NCBI RefSeq assembly: GCF_002005225.1
Contig: NZ_CP019724.1
Coordinates: 3,598,501 to 3,662,500 of the forward strand
From: Streptomyces pactum
GTDB lineage: Bacteria > Actinomycetota > Actinomycetes > Streptomycetales > Streptomycetaceae
DNA length: 64,000 bases
Reading direction: 5' to 3'
Part shown: in pieces, positions 58,308 through 64,000 of the stretch
Numbering within the stretch: position 1 is the stretch's first letter
Layout: every line of letters starts with the position of its first letter
Made by a program: the position numbers and the translations under genes
Notes under the pieces: generated by a model
What the model was told of the DNA's origin: nothing
What the model saw: only the letters and a program-made list of their open reading frames with translations
Databases searched by the model: none

Positions 58308-61300
58308 TCAGACCTCTTCGACGCTGCTCGGCTCGCGCCGGGACAGGTCGATGCCGAGCTCCTCCGCAGCGCGGAAGACGTCCTCGTCGGTGTCACGCAT
58401 CTCGATGGACATGCCGTCCGAGGACAGCACCTCCACGTTGAGGCACAGGGACTGCATCTCCTTGATGAGCACCTTGAAGGACTCGGGGATGCCGGGCTCA
58501 GGGATGTTCTCGCCCTTGACGATGGCCTCGTAGACCTTCACGCGGCCGGTCACGTCGTCGGACTTGATGGTCAGCAGCTCCTGGAGGGCGTACGCGGCGC
58601 CGTAAGCCTCCAGCGCCCACACCTCCATCTCACCGAAGCGCTGGCCACCGAACTGGGCCTTACCACCCAGCGGCTGCTGGGTGATCATCGAGTACGGGCC
58701 GGTCGACCGGGCGTGCAGCTTGTCGTCGACCAGGTGGTGCAGCTTGAGGATGTACATGTACCCGACCGAGATCGGGTCCGGGAACGGCTCACCGCTGCGG
58801 CCGTCGAACAGCCGCGCCTTACCGGTCGGGAGCACCATGCGCTCGCCGTCGCGGTTCGGGATGGTGTGCTGGAGCAGACCGGCCAGCTCGTCCTCACGCG
58901 CACCGTCGAAGACCGGCGTGGCGACGTTGGTGCCGGGCTCGACCTTGTCGGCGCCGATGGCCTGCAGGCGCTGCGCCCACTCCTCCGCGAGGCCGGAGAC
59001 GTCCCAGCCGCGGCTGGCGAGCCAGCCGAGGTGGATCTCCAGGACCTGTCCCGGGTTCATTCGGGACGGGACACCCAGCGGGTTCAGGATGATGTCGACC
59101 GGGGTGCCGTCCTCCAGGAACGGCATGTCCTCGATCGGGTTGATCTTGGAGATGACGCCCTTGTTGCCGTGCCGGCCGGCGAGCTTGTCACCGTCGGTGA
59201 TCTTGCGCTTCTGCGCGACGTAGACGCGGACCAACTGGTTCACGCCCGGCGGCAGCTCGTCGCCCTCTTCGCGGTCGAAGACGCGGACGCCGATGACCTT
59301 GCCGATCTCGCCGTGCGGGACCTTCAGCGAGGTGTCGCGGACCTCACGGGCCTTCTCACCGAAGATCGCACGGAGCAGGCGCTCCTCCGGCGTCAGCTCG
59401 GTCTCGCCCTTGGGCGTGACCTTGCCGACGAGGATGTCGCCGGCGACGACCTCGGCACCGATACGGATGATGCCGCGCTCGTCGAGGTCGGCGAGGACCT
59501 CCTCGGAGACGTTCGGGATGTCCCGGGTGATCTCCTCGGGGCCGAGCTTGGTGTCACGGGCGTCGACCTCGTGCTCCTCGATGTGGATCGAGGAGAGGAC
59601 GTCGTCCTGCACGAGGCGCTGCGACAGGATGATCGCGTCCTCGTAGTTGTGACCCTCCCACGGCATGAACGCGACCAGCAGGTTCTTGCCGAGCGCCATC
59701 TCGCCGTTCTCGGTGGCCGGACCGTCGGCCAGGACCTGGCCCTCGATGATCCGGTCGCCCTCGGCGACGATGACCTTCTGGTTGACCGAGGTTCCCTGGT
59801 TGAACCGGGAGAACTTGGCCAGGCGGTACGTGATGTACGTGCCGTCGTCGTTGGTCGTGGTGATGTAGTCCGCGGAGACCTCCTGGACCACACCCGCCTT
59901 CTCGGCCTTGACCACGTCGCCGGCGTCGGCGGCGGAGCGGTACTCCATGCCGGTGCCGACCAGCGGGGACTCGCTCTTGATGAGCGGCACCGCCTGACGC
60001 ATCATGTTCGCGCCCATGAGGGCACGGTTGGCGTCGTCGTGCTCGAGGAACGGGATCATGGCGGTCGCGACCGACACCATCTGGCGCGGCGAGACGTCCA
60101 TGTAGTCGACGTCGTCACCGGGGACGTAGTCGACCTCGCCGCCACGGCGGCGAACCAGGACGCGGGCCTCGGAGAAGCGCATGTCGTCGTTGAGCGTGGC
60201 GTTGGCCTGCGCGATGACGAAGCGGTCCTCCTCGTCGGCGGTCAGGTAGTCCACGTCGTCCGTGACCTGGCCCTCGACGACCTTGCGGTACGGCGTCTCG
60301 ATGAAGCCGAACGGGTTGATCCGGCCGTACGAGGCGAGCGAGCCGATCAGACCGATGTTCGGTCCTTCCGGCGTCTCGATCGGGCACATGCGGCCGTAGT
60401 GCGACGGGTGGACGTCACGGACCTCGAAGCCGGCCCGCTCACGGGAGAGACCACCCGGGCCGAGGGCGTTCAGACGACGCTTGTGCGTCAGCCCCGACAG
60501 CGGGTTGTTCTGGTCCATGAACTGGGAGAGCTGGCTGGTGCCGAAGAACTCCTTGATGGAGGCGACGACCGGCCGGATGTTGATCAGGGTCTGCGGCGTG
60601 ATCGCCTCGACGTCCTGGGTCGTCATGCGCTCGCGCACGACGCGCTCCATACGGGCGAGACCCGTACGGACCTGGTTCTGGATCAGCTCGCCGACGTTGC
60701 GGATGCGGCGGTTGCCGAAGTGGTCGATGTCGTCGGTCTCGACGACGATCTCCCGGCCCGACTCGCCGGTCGTCTCGGTCTCACCGGCGTGCAGCTTCAC
60801 CAGGTACTTGATGGTGGCGATGACGTCGTCGGTGGTCAGAACGCCGGCGTCCAGGGGCTCGTCGGCGCCGAGCTTCTTGTTCACCTTGTAGCGGCCGACC
60901 TTGGCGAGGTCGTAGCGCTTCGGGTTGAAGTAGAGGTTCTCGAGCAGCGTCTGCGCGGCCTCACGCGTGGGGGGCTCGCCCGGACGCAGCTTGCGGTAGA
61001 TGTCGAGCAGCGCGTCGTCCTGGCCCTGGGTGTGGTCCTTCTCCAGGGTGGCGCGCATGGACTCGTACTCGCCGAACTCCTCGAGGATCTGCTCGGTGGT
61101 CCAGCCGAGGGCCTTGAGGAGGACGGTCACGGACTGCTTGCGCTTGCGGTCGATGCGCACACCGACCATGTCGCGCTTGTCGATCTCCATCTCCAGCCAG
61201 GCACCCCGGGACGGGATGATCTTGGCGGAGAAGATGTCCTTGTCGGACGTCTTGTCGATGGAGGAGTCGAAGTAGACACCCGGCGAGCGGACGAGCTGCG

Positions 61301-61793
61301 ACACCACGACACGCTCGGTGCCGTTGATGACGAAGGTGCCCTTGTTGGTCATGAGCGGGAAGTCGCCCATGAAGACCGTCTGGGACTTGATCTCGCCGGT
61401 CTCGTTGTTGGTGAACTCGGCGGTGACGAAGAGCGGGGCCGCGTACGTGAAGTCGCGGTCCTTGCACTCGTCGATGCTGTTCTTGGGGGGCTCGAAGCGG
61501 TGGTCGCGGAACGTCAGCGACATCGACCCGGAGAAGTCCTCGATCGGCGAGATCTCCTCGAAGATCTCTTCCAGACCGGACTTGGTGGGGACGTCCTGAC
61601 CGGACTCCAGAGCCGACTCGACGCGAGCCTTCCAGGCGTCGTTGCCGAGCAGCCAGTCGAAGCTCTCGGTCTGCAGCGCGAGAAGGTTCGGAACCTCGAG
61701 GGGCTCCTTGATCTTTGCAAAGGAGATGCGCAGCGGGGCGGTGCTGGCAGCGTTGTTCGTATTCGCGGTCGAGGCATTGCGCGAGGCGGCCAA
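58308..61793 (-). CDS. rpoB: RNA polymerase beta subunit; Asn at the rifamycin-site position equal to E. coli 531
   Basis: 1161 residues from TTG 61793, the usual streptomycete start and length ([20 protein letters not shown]), with GGAAGGA 7 bases upstream; the frame continues to 61994 but is not family-like. The rifamycin region reads [20 protein letters not shown] then [20 protein letters not shown]. Here residue 442 is Asn (AAC at 60468-60470), where E. coli Ser531 and, as I recall, S. coelicolor and M. tuberculosis also have Ser; His437 (E. coli 526) and Asp427 (516) are unchanged. The catalytic and C-terminal regions ([40 protein letters not shown]) look normal. It has its own promoter candidate at 61977-62005. 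Confidence 0.98.
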   Translation of the reverse strand: MAASRNASTANTNNAASTAPLRISFAKIKEPLEVPNLLALQTESFDWLLGNDAWKARVESALESGQDVPTKSGLEEIFEEISPIEDFSGSMSLTFRDHRFEPPKNSIDECKDRDFTYAAPLFVTAEFTNNETGEIKSQTVFMGDFPLMTNKGTFVINGTERVVVSQLVRSPGVYFDSSIDKTSDKDIFSAKIIPSRGAWLEMEIDKRDMVGVRIDRKRKQSVTVLLKALGWTTEQILEEFGEYESMRATLEKDHTQGQDDALLDIYRKLRPGEPPTREAAQTLLENLYFNPKRYDLAKVGRYKVNKKLGADEPLDAGVLTTDDVIATIKYLVKLHAGETETTGESGREIVVETDDIDHFGNRRIRNVGELIQNQVRTGLARMERVVRERMTTQDVEAITPQTLINIRPVVASIKEFFGTSQLSQFMDQNNPLSGLTHKRRLNALGPGGLSRERAGFEVRDVHPSHYGRMCPIETPEGPNIGLIGSLASYGRINPFGFIETPYRKVVEGQVTDDVDYLTADEEDRFVIAQANATLNDDMRFSEARVLVRRRGGEVDYVPGDDVDYMDVSPRQMVSVATAMIPFLEHDDANRALMGANMMRQAVPLIKSESPLVGTGMEYRSAADAGDVVKAEKAGVVQEVSADYITTTNDDGTYITYRLAKFSRFNQGTSVNQKVIVAEGDRIIEGQVLADGPATENGEMALGKNLLVAFMPWEGHNYEDAIILSQRLVQDDVLSSIHIEEHEVDARDTKLGPEEITRDIPNVSEEVLADLDERGIIRIGAEVVAGDILVGKVTPKGETELTPEERLLRAIFGEKAREVRDTSLKVPHGEIGKVIGVRVFDREEGDELPPGVNQLVRVYVAQKRKITDGDKLAGRHGNKGVISKINPIEDMPFLEDGTPVDIILNPLGVPSRMNPGQVLEIHLGWLASRGWDVSGLAEEWAQRLQAIGADKVEPGTNVATPVFDGAREDELAGLLQHTIPNRDGERMVLPTGKARLFDGRSGEPFPDPISVGYMYILKLHHLVDDKLHARSTGPYSMITQQPLGGKAQFGGQRFGEMEVWALEAYGAAYALQELLTIKSDDVTGRVKVYEAIVKGENIPEPGIPESFKVLIKEMQSLCLNVEVLSSDGMSIEMRDTDEDVFRAAEELGIDLSRREPSSVEEV

Positions 61794-61976
61794 GAGGGGG
61801 TCCTTCCGAGGGCTCGGACTCACTACGCGCGTACCGGCCCCTCTTCCGTGCACGAAGACAGGGGGCGCCTGATGTGGCTGGAGAGCCAGGTCAGGCATGC
61901 TCTGGTCGTCGGTGCTCGGGCGAGGGCAGACCCCTGGTGACGGGCAGGGGGCAACTAACAGGCAGCGCAAAGGGTC

Positions 61977-62005
61977 AGTGTAGCCAGATGGCACACTGAT
62001 GTCCA
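61977..62005 (-). promoter_or_regulatory. Candidate promoter of rpoBC
   Basis: TGGACA (62000-62005) and TACACT (61977-61982) with a 17-bp spacer on the minus strand. The start is near 61970, giving a leader of ~177 nt. A 7-bp inverted repeat (TCAGTGT/ACACTGA) overlaps the -10 box, so an operator is possible. A second weaker pair TTGACG/GATTCT lies at 62145-62173. Confidence 0.6.
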
Positions 62006-62298
62006 GTGCGGGTCTCGATGACCGTGTTCGCTCCTCGTTGTTCTCACCACCTGCGGCAAGGCCTCGCCCTCAACGCACCGTGATACTGCCCTTTTCGCCG
62101 TGGATCCATGCCTCGGATTCGGATCCTTGTGACGACGCGTCCTGAGAATCGCGCGCTGCGTGCGGTTCGTCAAGGCCCCCCTTGCCCGAACCGCCTGCCG
62201 CCAGAGGGCTCTCAGGGCCCCGGCGACGGCACGACGAAGATCACCATACTCTTCACCGTGGCGCGTGCAAGGTAGCCGCCGCCGGTCCCCCGGAGACG

Positions 62299-62336
62299 CC
62301 GAAGAGCGACCACCCGGATGGATGATCGCTCTTCGG
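62299..62336 (-). terminator. Hairpin downstream of rplL
   Basis: A perfect 11-bp inverted repeat CCGAAGAGCGA/TCGCTCTTCGG with a 16-nt loop, 48 bp after the rplL stop. It may act as a partial terminator (attenuator) between rplJL and rpoBC. Confidence 0.65.
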
Positions 62337-62383
62337 TGCTGTGGCGTTACAGATCCTGACGGATCCGTGGGGCCTTCGCGGTC

Positions 62384-62764
62384 TTACTTGACCTCGACCG
62401 AGGCGCCGGCGCCCTTGAGGGACTCGGCGGCCTTCTCGGCGGCGTCCTTGGCGACCTTCTCGAGGACGGGCTTCGGGGCGCCGTCCACGAGGTCCTTGGC
62501 CTCCTTCAGACCCAGGGAGGTCAGCTCGCGCACGACCTTGATGACCTGGATCTTCTTGTCGCCGGCACCGGTGAGGATGACGTCGAACTCGTCCTGCTCG
62601 GCCTCGGCCTCGGCCGGGGCGGCAGTGGCGGCCGGGGCGGCGGCGACGGCCGCGGCGGCGGTGACGTCGAACTTCTCCTCGAAGGCCTTCACGAACTCGG
62701 AGAGCTCGATGAGGGTCATCTCCTCGAACTGGGCGAGCAGGTCGTCCTGGCTGAGCTTCGCCAT
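62384..62764 (-). CDS. rplL: 50S ribosomal protein L7/L12
   Basis: 126 residues. N-terminal dimer domain ([20 protein letters not shown]), an Ala/Pro-rich hinge ([18 protein letters not shown]), and the C-terminal factor-binding domain [20 protein letters not shown] then [20 protein letters not shown]. It forms the multi-copy ribosomal stalk with L10. It lies 123 bp after rplJ. Confidence 0.98.
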   Translation of the reverse strand: MAKLSQDDLLAQFEEMTLIELSEFVKAFEEKFDVTAAAAVAAAPAATAAPAEAEAEQDEFDVILTGAGDKKIQVIKVVRELTSLGLKEAKDLVDGAPKPVLEKVAKDAAEKAAESLKGAGASVEVK

Positions 62765-62887
62765 GATGGCGGTCCTTCCACTAATTCGGCAGGTGCCGGA
62801 TGTACGGGGTGAGGCGGGCGTACGTCGGGCCCGCGTCGACCCTCACCTCATGCGGTTCATGCGGCGAGGATCGGAAAGCGAGCCGAG

Positions 62888-63418
62888 TTACTCGGCACCG
62901 CCCTGCTCGTCCTGCTTGGCACGGAGCGCGTCCACGGTGCGGACGAGCTTCGAGGGAAGCGCCTGGAAGAGCTGCGCAGTCTGGGACTGCTTGCCCTTGA
63001 AGGCACCCGCCAGCTTGGAGAGCAGAACCTCGCGGGACTCGAGGTCCGCAAGCTTCTTGATCTCGTCGGCGGACATCGCCTTGCCGTCAAGGACTCCGCC
63101 CTTGATGACGAGATTCGGGTTGTCCTTGGCGAAGTCGCGCAGACCCTTCGCCGACTCCACCGGGTCACCGGTGACGAAGGCGACGGCCGTCGGACCAGCG
63201 AAGAGCTGGTCGTCGAGCGTGATCCCGGCCTCGTTGGCCGCAATCTTGGTCAGCGTGTTCTTCACCACGGCGTACTGGGCGTTCTCACCGAGCGACCGGC
63301 GCAGCGTCTTGAGCTGCGCCACGGTGAGACCGCGGTACTCGGTCAGCACGGCGGCGTTGGAGCTGCGGAACTTGTCCGTCAGCTCGGCAACCGCGGCAGC
63401 CTTTTCGGGCGTCGCCAT
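62888..63418 (-). CDS. rplJ: 50S ribosomal protein L10
   Basis: 176 residues from ATG 63418 ([20 protein letters not shown]). It has [40 protein letters not shown] and the C-terminal helix with [12 protein letters not shown] that binds L12 dimers. In many bacteria the L10-L12 complex binds its own leader to repress translation; the leader here has an attenuator-like hairpin and fits that plan. Confidence 0.98.
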   Translation of the reverse strand: MATPEKAAAVAELTDKFRSSNAAVLTEYRGLTVAQLKTLRRSLGENAQYAVVKNTLTKIAANEAGITLDDQLFAGPTAVAFVTGDPVESAKGLRDFAKDNPNLVIKGGVLDGKAMSADEIKKLADLESREVLLSKLAGAFKGKQSQTAQLFQALPSKLVRTVDALRAKQDEQGGAE

Positions 63419-63660
63419 AGAGCCTCGGCCTCCTTCCGGGTGATTCGGACCGCGCGGACCCGAAGGAGGACTGGGGAAAACGAAACGCCCCGGCGCAGGC
63501 GCACGGGGCGTGGCTCGACCGTGTGCCACACGCACGAGGCGCGGACTCCGGGAGCTCATCCACAGTCACCTGCGCGGGTCGTCCGCAGTTCAGCGGATCC
63601 TTCGGCCACCGTGTCCTCTCGCGAGCACACGGCAACGACCAGCGGTCTTTGGCTTCTGGG
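63419..63660 (-). promoter_or_regulatory. rplJ leader (probable L10 leader) with an attenuator-like hairpin
   Basis: A ~230-nt 5' leader. A hairpin ACGCCCCG/CGGGGCGT (63485-63511) with an 11-nt loop is followed on the minus strand by TTTCGTTTT, which looks like an intrinsic terminator 66 nt before the rplJ ATG. The L10-binding kink-turn was not modelled, so the name L10 leader rests on position and general knowledge of this operon. Confidence 0.55.
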
Positions 63661-63688
63661 GAAGCGTACGTGAACGGGGCGGTGTCAA
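63660..63688 (-). promoter_or_regulatory. Candidate promoter of rplJL
   Basis: A consensus -35 TTGACA (63683-63688) with GCTTCC (63660-63665) at 17 bp as a poor -10, or TACGCT at an unusual 14 bp. The strong -35 and the position between the stop of the upstream lipoprotein gene and the rplJ leader argue for a real promoter, but the -10 is uncertain. Confidence 0.45.
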
Positions 63689-63710
63689 GCAAATCCGCCC
63701 GTACGGCGAC

Positions 63711-64000
63711 TCAGCCCTGCTGGGCCCCCTGCATCATCTCGGCCAGGTCGACGGTGTCCTCGGCGGGCGGGGCGGTGACCTTCACGGGTTCGTTGAGACC
63801 GAGGAAGGTGATGGTCATGTCCAGCGGGCCCTTGTCGGCGTCGCCGCGCATACGGAACTGCTTGGTGTGGTCGTCGCCGTCGATCCACATGTCCATCGTG
63901 AGCTTGTCGACGCCCAGCTTCTCGTACTGCTCGATGCTCTTCTGGCGCTTCTCCCGGGTGGCCTCGTCCTCGTCGCCGAGCGACTTCTCCAGGTCGGCGA
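63711..64000 (-). CDS. LppX/LprG-like lipoprotein, C-terminal part (5' end outside window)
   Basis: The last ~96 residues, frame open to the window edge. Visible: [60 protein letters not shown], and [20 protein letters not shown]. The strand pattern with M-D-M-W-I-D and a QFRMRG strand fits the U-shaped lipid-binding fold of LppX/LprG/LolA-like proteins. The position upstream of rplJ on the same strand is the one that carries such lipoproteins in other streptomycetes. The signal peptide is outside the window. Confidence 0.65.
   Translation of the reverse strand, partial: ADLEKSLGDEDEATREKRQKSIEQYEKLGVDKLTMDMWIDGDDHTKQFRMRGDADKGPLDMTITFLGLNEPVKVTAPPAEDTVDLAEMMQGAQQG

Larger units (their letters stand above)
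61794..62383 (-). other. 590-bp rplL-rpoB intergenic region
   Basis: It holds, in transcription order, the rplL-downstream hairpin, a weak TTGACG/GATTCT pair (62145-62173), the better promoter at 61977-62005, and the ~177-nt rpoB leader. No coding frame with family support is seen. The arrangement fits partial termination after rplL with re-initiation for rpoBC, as reported for other bacteria. Confidence 0.6.

Noticed and set aside
58278..61940. A 1220-codon open frame on the plus strand opposite rpoB
   Set aside because: Antisense shadow of rpoB for the same reason.

Overview
This 64 kb window is a very GC-rich chromosomal segment whose G/C-biased third codon positions, GTG/TTG starts, gene order and protein families are those of Streptomyces. 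It carries most of the translation and transcription core genome: the end of the rplJ-rplL-rpoB-rpoC cluster, the str operon (rpsL-rpsG-fusA-tuf), and the S10-spc-alpha cluster from rpsJ to rplQ, followed by truA, rplM-rpsI and glmM. All of these core genes lie on the minus strand, so in transcription order the window is read from right to left.

Layout in coordinate order. 1-7 kb: the end of nnr, an ASCH protein, a first WhiJ-type trio (HATPase / DUF5753 helix-turn-helix / DUF397), glmS, a lipoprotein and coaA. 7-13 kb: a deleted DUF389 pseudogene, glmM, rpsI-rplM, a GT87-like membrane protein and a membrane-anchored protein. 13-31 kb: truA, rplQ, rpoA, rpsK, rpsM, rpmJ, infA, map, adk, secY, then the spc and S10 operons up to rpsJ. 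31-47 kb is the accessory part: gdhA, tautomerase-SDR with a divergent regulator, a second WhiJ-type trio in mirror layout, a frameshifted DUF6247 gene, a LysR regulator, a streptogrisin C-like protease, and a two-component system divergent from a MacB/FtsX-type ABC exporter. 47-54 kb: tuf, fusA, rpsG, rpsL, a GT2 glycosyltransferase and a PIG-V-like mannosyltransferase. 54-64 kb: rpoC, rpoB, rplL, rplJ and the end of an LppX/LprG-like lipoprotein.

The main points for a second look are these. (1) RpoB has Asn at residue 442, equivalent to E. coli Ser531 in the rifamycin pocket, which may indicate intrinsic rifamycin resistance. (2) A 25-nt hairpin motif, identical but for one base, lies 50-95 nt upstream of both rpsJ and rpsL, which is a candidate shared leader element. 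(3) The promoters of rpsL, rpsJ and rplM share a TTGACC -35 box. (4) There are two WhiJ-type regulatory trios within 36 kb. (5) Several genes are decayed (DUF389, DUF6247 and probably two more). (6) The rplJ leader has an attenuator-like hairpin, and rpoB appears to have its own promoter. I saw no tRNA, rRNA, CRISPR array, insertion sequence or prophage. All calls come from reading the sequence without database searches.
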